Of a DNA stretch of 64,000 bases, positions 11,204-22,600 are shown in pieces. Within the stretch, counting starts at the first letter, position 1. Each line of letters starts with the position of its first letter. The translations under genes and the position numbers were made by a program. Origin of the DNA: Margaritifera margaritifera (taxonomy: Eukaryota > Mollusca > Bivalvia > Unionida > Margaritiferidae). The DNA lies in the NCBI GenBank assembly GCA_029931535.1, contig JAQPZY010001334.1:1984001-2048000 (forward strand), read 5' to 3'. Below the pieces are notes generated by a model. The model saw nothing but the letters and a program-made list of their open reading frames with translations, made no database searches and was not told where the DNA came from.

Positions 11204-11312
11204 CTGACTTACTCCAATAATGCCCCCCATCCATCACATCTAAAGTATGCTTGGATGGGGGCCCATTATTTTTTGTAAGCCTTTGGCTTCACATGTATAA
11301 ATTAGTATGTTT
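11204..11312. repeat. DIRS-A internal complementary region
   Basis: The first part is complementary to the 3' terminus (10,941-11,010). The second part, from ATTATTTTTTGTAAGCC to TATAAATTAG, is complementary to the 5' terminus (about 15,760-15,804). The two meet at GGGCCCATTATT, which equals the sequence made when the element's ends are joined sharing one AAT/ATT. In DIRS1 this region is the proposed template for closing the circular intermediate. Confidence 0.85.
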
Positions 11313-11348
11313 AAAGAAAGACAACAAAAACACTCAAATTCAGCACTT

Positions 11349-12386
11349 TCATTTCATTTTTAGAACTGCTTTTACAAAAGTCTTATTTGAATTTATATCA
11401 CATAAGTAGAATTTTTTTACATTCTTGGTCAAGGACCATTCTGCTGTTCTAAGAATTTCCTGAAGGGAACAACCTCCCCAATAGACTGTGGATGTGGAAG
11501 CTGGATAGGAAGCTTTAAGATACTGGATATCAATGCCTGAAAGTTGTAGCACCTTTTCAACAACCTAGATAATATGCTTCTTGTAATTGCTTTACAAGTA
11601 CGGAAAGACACCATTAACTGATCACACTTCCTAAGACTATGAGTTCTATCAAGGTAATGCAAAAGTGTGTGCATAGGACATACCCTTTCCTCAGGAAAAT
11701 GAGGGATTTTTTAAACAAAAACTCTTCCCTTTTCTGGAAGTTTTAAGTAGAGTAGAGAAATAAAACTGAATATCCTTGTTTGATATACACATATTATGAA
11801 TACTAGTATTCATGGCAATCAATGTTTGTGCCATTGCTGCTGTGGAAAGTGCTAGAAGAGCCACAGTTTTAAATGACAGCAACTTAAAATCTACCTCCTT
11901 CACTGGAAACAACTTACTTAAATATTTGAGCACTTGTACAACATCCCAAGTGAATGCATACTTTGCTTGAGATGGATTCAAAATGAAAATACCTCTCATA
12001 AATCTAGTAATTAAAAGTGGCTTAGATCACCAGTTCTGTCCTAGTAATTGTAGAGTTTGTAACAGCATGGACTTGTGAGTGTTTACAACACTATATGATT
12101 TACCAAGGGATACAAGATAACTCAAGAATGCCACAACTATTTCTTCAGATGCACTATAGGGATTGTTTTTCCAGACAGAACACCAAATATTCCACTTCCT
12201 CCATGCAAGGTTATACTGCTTTTGTGTGCCTTTACCCCAGGAATTGCAGATGAGTTCAATAGCTTTCTCTGGAAGTCTTCTCCTCTGGAGGTTTGCCCTG
12301 ATACAACCACACCGATGAGCGTCAACTTTTCCTTTAGAGGATGAATCTCTCTGGAGTGTGGGAGTATAAGCAGGTCCTTGTGTCAA
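11349..12386 (-). pseudogene. DIRS-A tyrosine recombinase remnant
   Basis: Minus strand. The N-terminal SAM-like domain is read at 12,386-12,027, including GTQKQYNLAWRKWNIWC and EEIVVAFLSYLVSLGKSYSV. The catalytic domain follows in several frames: 11,999-11,691 (DVVQVLKYLSKLFP, KTVALLALSTAAMAQTL) and 11,552-11,349 (GIDIQYLKAS, then CSLQEILRTAEWS, then VKKFYLCDI). The last Tyr is still in place for the nucleophile. The usual HSTRxxSTS block reads ASYPASTSTV, so the catalytic His and Arg are lost. With the frameshifts, the protein is inactive. In DIRS elements this enzyme integrates a circular DNA copy. Confidence 0.85.
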
Positions 12387-12599
12387 GGCAGCCTGGCAGG
12401 AATATCAACAATAGAAGCCATAAGTAAAGGAAACCAAGGCTGAGATGGCCAATATGGAATTATCATAAGTGCTTTGTCAACTTCGTCACTCAGGATCTTA
12501 TTCACGGAAAGGTTGAAAAATGTAAGGTCGAAATTCGTGCCAGGAAAAGGAAAAGGCATCAAACTTAAATGCTCCTGGTTCTGGATTCCATTAAACAAA

Positions 12600-14208
12600 T
12601 TTATCAATTTGAAAATTTAACCTAGAAGCAAATAAATCAATGTCTGGTTGAAAAAAGTGAGTGCAAAGGCTACTAAAAATGTTTTTTTTAACATCCACTC
12701 AGTAGAGTCTGAAAAATGTAATGAATAGAAATAGGCAGAAGTATTATCAACTCCTGGTAAGTAGATGGCTGAAATGTAAATGTCTCTTTTGAGGCACCAT
12801 TCCCAAACAGACTTTGAAAGATCACACATTTCTTTAGATTGCATTCCACTCATATTATTAATGTATGACAATGCACATGTATTGTCTGTTTGAATACCAA
12901 CATGTTTATTCATAACTAGGCTACAAAATGATCTCAAGGCATGGAAGATAGCAAGAAGTTCTAAATAACTGATGTAATAATTGGATTCTTTAACTGACCA
13001 ACGGCCACCAACAGACTGATTGGATTCTGTTGTAACAGCATCCCACCCTAGTGTGGATGCATCTGTCTGGAGAAAAAAATCAACTCGTTTGAGTCTGATA
13101 CTTTTACCATTACATTTTTTTAATGTTTTCAGATCACCATTTTAACTCAGCCTTGCTATTTTCTGACAGGATTATATGTTCATCATAGTTCAGGTAATAT
13201 GTAAGACCAAGAACTTTGTCTCTTTCCAAATAGCGATAATGCATTGGCCCGTCTAAAACTGCTTGAAAAGCATTAACAAGTATACCAATAAATTATGCCA
13301 ACTCTCTTATGTAAATGGATGTCTTAAATAACAACTGATTGGCAATGTTTAGAATTTCTGGACTTTTACCTCTGTAAGGAAGACTCCAAACTGTACTGAA
13401 TCAATAAGAAATCCAATAAAGATAATTTTCTGAGATGGGATAAGGTGAGATTTCTCATAATTAATAGTAAATCCTAGAGATACTATCTTTTCCAGCATTA
13501 AATTTGTATTTTGTAGGCATAAGGTGGGGCATGTGTTCATGTTAATGGAGTCATCAATGTAGTACGAGCAACGAACACCTAGTTTTCTGAAGCAGGAATA
13601 CAGTGGTTTCAAAATTTGTGTGAAGACCCTCGGTGCACTGGAAATCCCAAAGGGTAAACAAACAAATTAATAAAGTATTCCATTCCACTGAAATTTCAAA
13701 TATTTTTGAAAATTTTTATGTATTGCAACACTGAAATATGCATCTTTTAGATCAATAGATGTGAAAAATCATTTTCCTGTACTAGTTTCAAAACATAAGA
13801 AAAAGTTTCTTGTTTAAAATGTTCGTATGTGACAAAATCATTCAAAGCCTTCAGATTTATGACTGGTCTGAATTTCCCATCAGGTTTAGGTACCATGAAC
13901 AAATTTGAAATAAACCCTCCCTTTTCATCAAAAGAAGTTAAATTAGCTCCTTTCCTTAACATTTCATCTATTTCGTTTTGTACCAGAATCTTTTGTTCAT
14001 CAGAAAAGTTTATGTCATGTGGTAATCTGCTTTGATATAGAATTTTGTCAAACTCAATCTTATAACCATCAATCGTTTGTAAAATCCACTTATCGGATGT
14101 CAACAACTTCCATTTACTTATTTTTACTACACCCGAATTTACCTGCCGTGCTATGTTGAACATCTCCCTGTTAAGACATGTGCATCTTTCCCCTGCCACG
14201 AGGTGCAT
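12600..14208 (-). pseudogene. DIRS-A reverse transcriptase and RNase H remnant
   Basis: Minus strand. The RT fingers are read at 14,208-13,747 (QNEIDEMLRKGANL, FMVPKPDGKFRPVINLKALN). After a frameshift near 13,765 come the palm motif IDLKDAYFSVAI, an in-frame stop, then CLPFGISSAPRVFT and the catalytic YIDDS (13,612-13,349). RNase H follows at 12,937-12,617 (VGIQTDNTCALSYINNMSG, YLPGVDNTSAYFYS), where HIPGxxNxxAD is the usual form and the final catalytic Asp reads Tyr. A methyltransferase domain, found in some DIRS elements, was not seen. Several stops and frameshifts make it non-functional. Confidence 0.88.
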
Positions 14209-15456
14209 TCATGTGGCCATATTGTCTGGGGTTATTATATGGTTGATATCTGTTGAATCCTCTCCCCCATATGGTCTGGTGGAGCCCCCTCTATAGTGGC
14301 CCCTACCTCTGGTATTGAAATTAAAAGCATAATCATCTTGTCTAAGGCAAAGTCCAGTCTCACATTTCTTTATTTCTTGGGGCCACATCATCACCAAAGA
14401 GAAGAGAGGAGATGGGGGTGTTCAGATTACACAGACTGGAATACTTCTTTTTCAAGTGGGGCCTTAACATATATCGTCTGCATAGAGAAATGTTATATTG
14501 AACTTGGCCCATTAAGGTAAAACTGCAGTCCATAATCTCAGGAGTAAGGAACATATGTGCCTTTACAAGAGCAGCAAGTTTAACTATGGGCATAACTGTG
14601 TGTCTCAAAAATTCTTGTCAGCAGACTGTACCCTTCTGTTCTGTTCTCCCCAGATCTCAGGGTTAATTTTGGGAGGTTCCATTTTGTTGCAGTTTTGGGG
14701 AATTTTGTATTTGTCCACAATCTGATCAGTTATAAACTGTGATGTTGTTGCAGCGTTAATCAGCTGTGCCAGAGACTCTGAATTATTTCCCCCTAATTGC
14801 GGAACTTTAAGTTTAGGCAACTCCCATGCATCATCTATTAAATTTTCTGATCATGCTCATGTATAGAAGCAACTACATTTTCATCACACCAAGCATCAAA
14901 GTGGGCTTCATTCAGATTTCCTGCCATGGATACATTTGAAATAACTCCAAGTGGAGTGCTGGATTTTGGCAGGGAGTTCTCAGGGACAGCAATTGACACG
15001 TTTTGTTGCCTGTTCCAAATATCATTAACTGTGACAGCAGTATTATCATAAGTGTCATCATGGTTACGGTTAACACCCAATAATTCACACAAAAATACAA
15101 TATTTTCTGGGGTTAACTTATTCAAGTTGACTAAATTCTGCCCTGTCTACTTTTTTCGGTTGCTATCCCCACCTTGCCAGTGGATGGTCCGTCCACACAA
15201 CATACTTCTTGGAAGAATTATCTCCCTTAACGCATGTTTTTGCTGGTTTGACAACAACAAACTTTGTCTTAGATGCTTGTATTGCCGTTTTTGGCACTGG
15301 TTTTTTCCCTTTCCTAATTTTGGGAGTTTTATTTCCTTTCCTCATAGAGGATATTTCCACATTTGCTCCAATATCATTAATATCAAACCCAAAAAAATCT
15401 GACATCTCGGAGTCAGACAGCGTGAGTGACAGGACATCATCCATGTAGGCAGCCAT
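14209..15456 (-). pseudogene. DIRS-A gag-like ORF1 remnant
   Basis: Minus strand, spread over several frames. It starts MAAYMDDVLSLTLSDSEMSD (15,456), followed by a Lys-rich segment, then 15,125-14,838 and 14,820-14,605. The recognisable DIRS gag block is at 14,608-14,360: IMDCSFTLMGQVQYNISLCR, then RYMLRPHLKKKY and LLFGDDVAPRNKEM, resembling the conserved D..L..LG.A...LS..RR...P.L...Y..LC....P....LFGDD pattern. An RGG-type tail (TRGRGHYRGGSTRPYGG) lies at 14,397-14,209. ORF1 is thought to package the element RNA. Broken by frameshifts. Confidence 0.75.
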
Positions 15457-15659
15457 AAACCTGTGCTAAATTTGTAAAGTTTGGGAAATTTGACCTGAAC
15501 AGCGTTCGAGGTCAGCTGCTTAATTAATATATCAAAAGGATATATGTATATAAGAGCAGATATTATTTTTATTTTCAAATACACTCGATAAAATACCGAC
15601 CATGCAGCTGTTTCAATGTCAGTGTATATATACTTACTACCTCTCATCTAGCGCAAGTG

Positions 15660-15765
15660 AATAGATGACGTGGAGGGAAAAATAGCTGGTTATATATGAT
15701 TATGTCACGTGATTTTGTTTCTCTTTAAAGAGTGCCTCTCGAGCAAGCGCCTAGATGAAAATGCT
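15660..15765. repeat. DIRS-A 5' inverted terminal repeat
   Basis: Inverted partner of 11,018-11,121 (GTGGAGGGAAAAATAGCTGG, CACGTGATTTTGTTTCTCTT, AAAGAG). It is followed by the 5' terminal extension to 15,804 that is copied, inverted, at 11,267-11,312. Read on the minus strand it lies about 200-300 bp before ORF1 and carries TATATAACCAGC, so it probably held the promoter. Confidence 0.9.
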
Positions 15766-15805
15766 AATTTATACATGTGAAGCCAAAGGTTTACTAAAAA
15801 TAATG

Positions 15806-15872
15806 AACACACACACACACACACACATGCAATCACACACACACACACACATGCAATCACACACACACACAG
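15806..15872. repeat. (CA)n with interspersed ATGCAATC
   Basis: Three CA runs separated by the same ATGCAATC spacer, starting directly at the 5' end of the DIRS element. Confidence 0.9.
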
Positions 15873-17718
15873 TTTGGCATTTCACACATTAATACTAAGA
15901 TGATATACATCCAAATGATATGAAGATAAAGTAGAAATATGGTAGAATAATTAACATATGTACAAAGACATTCTTACCTACATTTCTTGTATTTTAACCT
16001 TACCTAGATACCTCTGTTTGAACACTTCTACAGTCTCTGCAGACCTTATACAGAGGCAGAGAACTCCATATTAATGGAAGGAGTACTTGAACTGTTCAGT
16101 TTTTAGCTTAGGTAATTTCCGATTTTTATTACTAAAAGATCTCAAATTGTGGACTGAGCTACCATGCTGAAAAAGTTCTGACAAATAAGAAGGAAGTTAT
16201 CCATTTATACAAATGTCCATCATTACTGCTCATCATTACTCAGCTCTGATGGTGGAAGGGTCATATTTTCTTCATATGCTAATCTTTTTTGTCAGACCTT
16301 TGAATTTGTAGCTTAAATCAATAACAAAATCCACAAAACTGGAATCCCATAAAAAAAATAGTGAATATGCAGTATGTCAGATAAAAGGAAATTACAAAAT
16401 TTTTAGTAGTCGCAGTAGTAGTAGCAGTAGGGTTTAACTGCATGTCAGCACAAAACTGGCAATATGGTGCATATGAAAGTCAATTTTTAAAAACTAACTC
16501 TATAGGAAGATAAAGTCTTCCAAATAAACACAAACATGAAGTACATGAAGGTAAAAGTTAAAAGCTAAGGATGTTAAAAACGTATACAATATATATCATA
16601 AAAAAAAATAAAGGTAAAAATGTAAAATCCTTAAAACAGATGATCAAAATTTGTTATATAATCTGCATTCCCTCAAAGAGTCAAAGATTTTCTCAGGTAG
16701 CACATAGTCATGAAGTAACTTCATCGAGTTCCCATCAAAAAACTTCTGTTTAATGGGGTGAAGTCAATACACTTGAGAAGAATTTGTTTCACTGTCTGTA
16801 GGCACTGCCAGGGCAAACACTCCAAAAACTCCACAAACAAGCTCTAAAACATCGAACCCATCATTGGATATTGACATCCCTCATATAGAAAAAATCACAG
16901 AGATGAGGTGGCATTGTGCCAATTGCATATTTGACACACCTACCTGACTCGTGCATACCTCTTTGGCAGGGAGTGTGTATATATATTGTATGGGGGTTTA
17001 CCGAATATTTTTTCCGAAAAAATTAACATGGCAGTCATATATTATGTGAAATTTAATATAAAAGCAAAAGAGATATAACAAGTTGTGATAAAAAAGAAAC
17101 CATGTATATACCTAATTATTAAATATACCAAAAAATGTGTCATTTTTGGTTCCAGATTTGCTGCTGCTGCAGTATTATTATTATTCTTCCACGATTCACT
17201 GGTTTCCTCTCAAACTAAATATTTATTTTTTAAAAAAATGTAAAAACATTATATGGTAAATTTCACCCAACAACCATATTTTATTCCACTCTAATGTTTT
17301 TAAAAATTAATTATTAATTGACAACAAGCAGATTTACTACCTCGAAAATACATAACACCTAATAGACTAGCATTTCTGGTAAAGTTGCATGGTGAAGTTT
17401 TATTTGATGAAGTCCTCAAAAAAGTCTTGGAGGATTATAGTTGTTGTTGCTAGTATCTTTTCTTCTTAATCCAGGTCTAGGTTTTACATATTTTGTTCTA
17501 AAGGTGTGATGTGCTGACATACTGCGAAACTATATAGTTAAAAAAACACATGGTGTGAGGGACTGATGTAACGTCTATAGTACAGACCCTGGGATAATTC
17601 TTCAATTATAGGTTTTTCGAAAGTCCAGGAGATAATCTTTCACACCTCTTTTGTTTTGTGATGTGGCTGTAGAGTGTTTAAACAAATGGGAAAACATAAT
17701 TACCAAACAAGATTTGTC
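15873..17718. other. Intron sequence without recognisable features
   Basis: AT-rich intron of the minus-strand gene, with short trinucleotide runs (GTAGTAGCAGTAG near 16,410). No gene, RNA or bounded repeat is supported. Confidence 0.5.
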
Positions 17719-17726
17719 GGTGACAC

Positions 17727-19266
17727 ATACCTGTGACAGAACCAGGATTTCAAACCAGTAGATTTACAAATTTTGATCAGTAGATTGGCTTCTAAAAAGG
17801 TAGATTTTTTATCGGCATAAATTTTACGTGTTTTAAGGGGATTGAAAAGAAAACAAGTTAATTTTGTCACATAATATGTATTCTCTTCATATTATAATAA
17901 AACACAAATTTTGAACATGATTCAGGTTCAGAATCTGATGGAAACTGTTACAATAAATTGTATATATTGTTAATTAAATGAAAAAGGAAGAGTTATACAT
18001 CTCACAGTTCACTGCAAAGATTTTTTATGCAGTCCAATGCAATGATGTAAGTTGACAAATGTTGTGAAATATTAAAAATAATATACATTTTTGCTGAACT
18101 GTTTGATCATACACACGGACTAGAACATTCAACATTTTATCATCCCCTTGATCATTTGATTCATCAATCATGATACTGAACTTCTGACTGCTACACATAT
18201 TTTCAACTCTTCTGTCCCAGTGAGGGGCTAGGGCCTGAGTGACAATATGTGTTGTCTTTGTACGCTGGCATGAAAATTTTTGTGCAATTTCAGAGTCAGA
18301 AAACATGACTTTAACCAGGTTAGTAAAATGATCTGCTATGAGGAATGGTAAATTGTGCTCTGTCACAAAATTTGCAAACAAAGTCTCTGCAAGTGTCACT
18401 TTATCCACTTTTGATCCAGTCTCAAATAATGCCTTCATTGAGGGTGTGTTTGTTACAGAAGAATCGTTGCTCCTATGTGATGGTGTCTGCATATGCATTT
18501 CTTCCTCTATATGCTATCTTAAAATCCAATCTGCATGAAAGACACAATGCAAAGTCAGGACCTTTGCTACTCGCCTGCACACACTTAAATTCTGGTATCC
18601 AAGCGTTGTTAAACTTGTAGTATTTCTTAGCTGGTGGCTTCTTAGCATTGGGAGAAAACGGACATTTCGGCATTTTGACATGCATTTAAGAAAAAAAAAT
18701 ATATACAAGCTGCCCCTAAATATTCATCTTAAACCATCGTGAACAATACAAGAACAACTAACAGACATCAAATCAAAATACTTAATCAAGTGTTTCTGCC
18801 AAGATCATTTTTGGTTGGTCTCTCCGTTTTATTTTACTTCCACGACAGATCGGCCGAGTTTTAATCAAAGACTCATGGTCATCATGGATTACCTTTGATC
18901 CTTTTATTACTTATAACACCTCAAACAACATCCCGCATTTGGCCTTAAACTCTCCAGATTACAACAATAAGGTAATCAATTAGCCACTTCTTGAGTACAC
19001 ATGCAAACAATTGTAATCCGAACTCAACCACGCATCGTCGCACCGGTCATATCATAGGTAAACATTTCCGGTTCCCAGTAGACTGGTTGTGGCTGGTTTG
19101 TCTAATGTGTTGATAGAACGCGTAAAAAAAACGGGTTTTTGTATAAAAAAAAAAAAAATTTCCTTGAAATTTTCAAAACCGGTAGATTTCGACTACTAAA
19201 CGGTATGTGCGGTAGACGGTCTTTAAAACGGTATTTTTGGCCTACCGCCGGTAGAATCACAGGTAT
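17727..19266 (-). mobile_element. hAT element with perfect 8-bp target duplication
   Basis: Element of 1,540 bp. It starts ATACCTGTGA and ends TCACAGGTAT, an exact 10-bp terminal inverted repeat. It is flanked on both sides by GGTGACAC (17,719-17,726 and 19,267-19,274), the 8-bp duplication expected of hAT. It contains a minus-strand transposase N-terminus but no dimerisation block, so it is internally deleted. A GC-richer inner terminal zone near 19,180-19,255 repeats (A/C)GGTAGA and CCGGTAG motifs, likely transposase-binding subterminal repeats. Confidence 0.9.
18025..18685 (-). pseudogene. hAT transposase N-terminus: BED finger plus core start
   Basis: Minus strand. A BED-type zinc finger begins near 18,685: FNNAWIPEFKCVQASSKGPD, then ALCLSCRLDFKIAYRGRN (the Cys pair). 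After a one-base frame change near 18,490 comes MHMQTPSHRSN, supplying the His pair. The core then continues with AETLFANFVTEHNLPFLIAD, FSDSEIAQKFSCQRTKTTHI and FSIMIDESNDQGDDKMLNVL, in which DES sits where the family carries its first catalytic Asp. The ORF stops at 18,025, long before the remaining catalytic residues. Truncated and frameshifted. Confidence 0.85.
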
Positions 19267-19274
19267 GGTGACAC

Positions 19275-19540
19275 CTCTGCTAATGTACAACAAAGAAACA
19301 ATGTGTAAACAAGATGAATCACATCTGAAATAAGCTTAGTCAGTGACACCATTATTGATTGTCTGACAAAGAAACACATCATGGTGATCATTTGACAGTT
19401 TTATGGATAAACAAATCAAAGACAATTTGATATAATGATATCTGAGATAATGAATGACCGATGTCTGGTTGTTCAGAATATGTGCCGGTCAAAACCTTTG
19501 ATCTGCTGGACATGTCTAGCAAATACAGTGATTACATGAT

Positions 19541-19542
<2 letters not shown>
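19275..19542. other. Intron sequence
   Basis: Nothing seen apart from the approach to the TA microsatellite. Confidence 0.5.

Positions 19543-19637
<95 letters not shown>
19543..19637. repeat. (TA)n microsatellite
   Basis: About 47 uninterrupted TA repeats. A plus-strand open frame across it is an artefact reading Ile-Tyr repeats. Confidence 0.98.
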
Positions 19638-19639
<2 letters not shown>

Positions 19640-20519
19640 CACTGAATGTCTTTTTATAAAGTCATTTTTAAGCAGAACAGTTTATCTACAAATGAGAATA
19701 ACAGCTTATTCATACCCAAATTATCATCAACAAATAAATACTGGATGCCATCACTCTTTATATAATTTACCTTGCTGACTTTTCATGGCTATCTCTTTGG
19801 TTGGAAGTTCCATTTTGTACTACAGACTTTTTACTATGGAATGAACACGGAATAAAATAATACATTATCAAGATATCTGAATTTCTATTTCATATTCTTC
19901 CCTTAAGATATTTATATTAAAATCTCTATACTGTTACTATAGAAACATTTATAATACTGGGTTCTCCATAGGATTTCAAAAAGGACGTGAAATACCTAAG
20001 GTTGTCAAAACTCAATAGTGAAATCTGGAACCCTGAGGGTGAACCTTCACATCATGAGAATTAAAAACATACAGAGTAAAACACTGATTATCTGGAGATG
20101 TAGATTTCATATAGATAATCAGTACTTCAAATGGTACAATTTTGGTCAAAAAGTGGAAGTATCTGGACTGAATGGGTCCAATAATCGTTTGTTGACTGTA
20201 TATGTATCAGTAATTAAGTAAATATTAACATTTTATAGACGTCTGACATTTTAAGAGTTGAAAAAGTAAGAAACAATACAAATATTATTTGGATAATTTA
20301 AATACTTCAAACATATCGGAGATCTACTCAGACTATCCATGTTGGAATGATAACACAAGTGTGATGGATGGTCATTTATTGTTATCTTCTGATGCAAGTG
20401 TCAAAGGACATCAATCAAGGTAAACTTGACTGACATGGATTCTACTCACACCTATGCCAGTGGGTGATTAACTTTTTGAGCCATTAAGTCACTAATGATC
20501 ATTGATCAACAGTTAATTA
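19638..20519. other. Intron sequence without recognisable features
   Basis: AT-rich sequence; no gene or bounded repeat supported. Confidence 0.5.
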
Positions 20520-21755
20520 CATTGGCTTGGTCTATAGAAACTATCCTTGTGGCAGTTTTGACAGCTGATTATCAAAGAGCAATTAAAATGTAAGACAGTC
20601 TGAGATAAGCATCCAACATTTCACAGATTACTTAATTGGATTAGAATAGCTAGGCTGATAAGTTCTTTGAACACTGCTTTGAGAGAGCCCATTAATCTAA
20701 TTTGTATTGGTAAAGTACGCTAAATGGAACAACCCAATTCGTTTGAAGTTAGGTAAATCAAAGAGATGCGTGTTGAAGAACAAAAGTTATGTATTATACA
20801 TCACTGCCTTGAATGAGAATGTTTAAGCCATCATTATTAAAGATTGGCAAGCTCATGATCAGTGGCATAATTTCACTGAGGTCGGATTTTACTCCATTTA
20901 TAAAACCCAAAACACAATTATTTCGTTAGTCGGAATTGTGTACATGTGTGATTCATTTTTGAAGGCAAAGTGTAGAAATACAGCTTTAATTCTGGGAATG
21001 ATAAGCCATCGGCAAAGTCAGCAAATCCCAACAAAACTAAATTTCACAACTCCCGGACAGAGTTTGACTTTGTAAAGTGCAGCAACAAGGGGGAGCATTT
21101 TATTGTTTGCACACACTGCAAACACCATATCAACATTAGTCATCCTGCAATATACAACATCTGTTGACATAGCAACACCACCCAGCATATTTGACTCTCC
21201 CTCACAGCAATACAGATGAAGAAAGATCAGTTTTTATGCAGAGAAAAATTCAACAAGATCATTTGGGAATTCAGAACAACAGTACCATCAAGTCTCTAAT
21301 AAGTGCAAAGATGAACACTTGTTAAAGACACTTGCATTACCTTCAAACCCACCCCCCACAACTGAACTATTGACAGCAGCAAAGACTGCATCTAATTAAG
21401 AACATATTCAACTGTCCAATGGATTTTAAAGACAGAAACTTTGTATAATTTTTTATTTTAAATATCTGTGTGGTTGTGATTATGAGTGTGGGTACATGTC
21501 TGAGATGATGGTACTGAACAATGCTGAGCCAACTATTTTTTTGTTTGTAAGTGTATTAAATGCTTCAAAGAAAACAGATATGTTATTTTATTTCTTTATC
21601 AAATTTGAATTTGTAGTAATTTTCTATATGAAAAGATAACTTATTCTCAATTGGACATGACTATTTTGAGTCACGTGCACTGACCCCCCATGGGACCTCA
21701 AAACACTTTTGAGTCCCAAAAACCCCACAACACTGTCTGGGAACACGGCAGGTAT
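20520..21755 (+). mobile_element. Degenerate hAT copy, left end missing
   Basis: Colinear with the element at 50,634-52,448: the blocks ACAGATTACTTAA, GAGAGAGCCC(A/G)TTA, TGGAACAACCC, TTGAATGAGAATGTTTAAGCC and TGATCAGTGGCA occur in the same order. A decayed dimerisation block lies near 21,195-21,290 (CTCCCTCACAGCAATACAGA, corresponding to LPHSNAD). It ends GGCAGGTAT, the inverted form of the ATACCTGCC terminus. No matching left terminus was found, so it is truncated or diverged near 20,520. Confidence 0.75.
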
Positions 21756-21921
21756 GCTATACGTACCCAAATCTGTCCTGATAACAACCATCAGAATACA
21801 CATTCTGTTATCAAGACAGATTTATTGATCTACACCAAAATATATCCCCTGTTGTGATCAGTTCTTAAATCAAAATACAGGGCTGGCATTCCTCTGGGTT
21901 AATTTGGGTGTGCATATTCAC

Positions 21922-22042
21922 CTGGAAAGCTGCTGATCTGCATCCAATCTTGCCCCATGATCCCCTAGTTCTCGGTGATTCAGAATTTCTTTTAATTCTT
22001 GCTCTGTTTGCCGTAAGATATGCTCTGGACAACGTAATGGCT
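21922..22042 (-). CDS. Exon of the minus-strand host gene
   Basis: Minus-strand exon of 121 nt encoding (E)PLRCPEHILRQTEQELKEIL, then NHRELGDHGARLDADQQLS. The acceptor is TTTTATGTATTTAG and the donor GTGAATATG. Two other frames are closed or implausible. It starts in phase 1, completing the Glu begun by the exon at 29,454-29,505, and ends in phase 2, matching the exon at 9,488-9,545. The charged, Leu-spaced sequence looks helical and may be a short coiled coil. No family recognised. Confidence 0.85.
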
Positions 22043-22268
22043 CTAAATACATAAAATAAATGGCAATAAAAGGAAATCTTTCTTAAGTAAAATTAGAAGA
22101 ATAATTTTGAACTGATGTAATATGCTTTTAAAATGCCAATTATGTATGTAGAATAAGGGCTACAACTCTGTCCTTAATGTGAAAGCTGATGAAAACAACA
22201 GATGAAGACTGAATTATGATTATCAAAGAAAGGTAAAATGTAGTGGGTTTTTTTTGGGGGGGGGGGGG

Positions 22269-22600
22269 AATAAAACTAATTTTAATAATATAATACTTAC
22301 CTGCTGCTATTGCATAGCTGACTCTTTTCTGGACAGAAAATACCCCGACCATATGATGAGAATTCATCCACCCATACAGTGAACCAGAAAATTCTAGAAT
22401 ACTAGGATGCCCCTGGTCCAACCACCAGATACCTTGCCCATGCACACTGTATTTCATTCTTTTTCAGGATGCAACCTAACTAGTGGGGTGGAAGGAGGGA
22501 ATCTGGCAATAGCAACAGGTAAGTATTACATCATTAAAATTAGTTTTACCCACCCAAAAACCTACATTTTAATAATAGTAATACATACCTGTTGCTATTG
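22269..22600. repeat. DIRS-B terminus with internal complementary region
   Basis: The block TAAAACTAATTTTAATAATA-TAATACTTACCTGCTGCTATTG (22,269-22,312) occurs three times: directly near 22,575-22,600 and inverted at 22,506-22,552. The two inner copies form an almost perfect 95-bp palindrome (22,506-22,600) centred on CCCACCC. This parallels the terminal repeat plus complementary region of family A. Confidence 0.7.

Larger units (their letters stand above)
10941..15801 (-). mobile_element. DIRS-type tyrosine-recombinase retrotransposon, family A
   Basis: A near full-length, about 4.86-kb element read on the minus strand in the order gag-like ORF, RT, RNase H, tyrosine recombinase. It has the three non-coding parts that define DIRS elements: two inverted terminal repeats (about 15,660-15,765 and 11,018-11,121), and an internal complementary region (11,204-11,312) next to the 3' terminal repeat, complementary to both element ends. 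There is no direct target duplication. AAT sits at both edges (10,938-10,940 and 15,802-15,804) and appears once in the complementary region, as expected for recombinase-mediated insertion of a circle. Frameshifts and stops in every ORF show that this copy is dead. It lies in the same orientation as the host gene in whose intron it sits. Confidence 0.9.

Noticed and set aside
19461..19778. Open reading frame through the TA microsatellite
   Set aside because: Pure repeat translation (Ile-Tyr) with no conserved flanking sequence.
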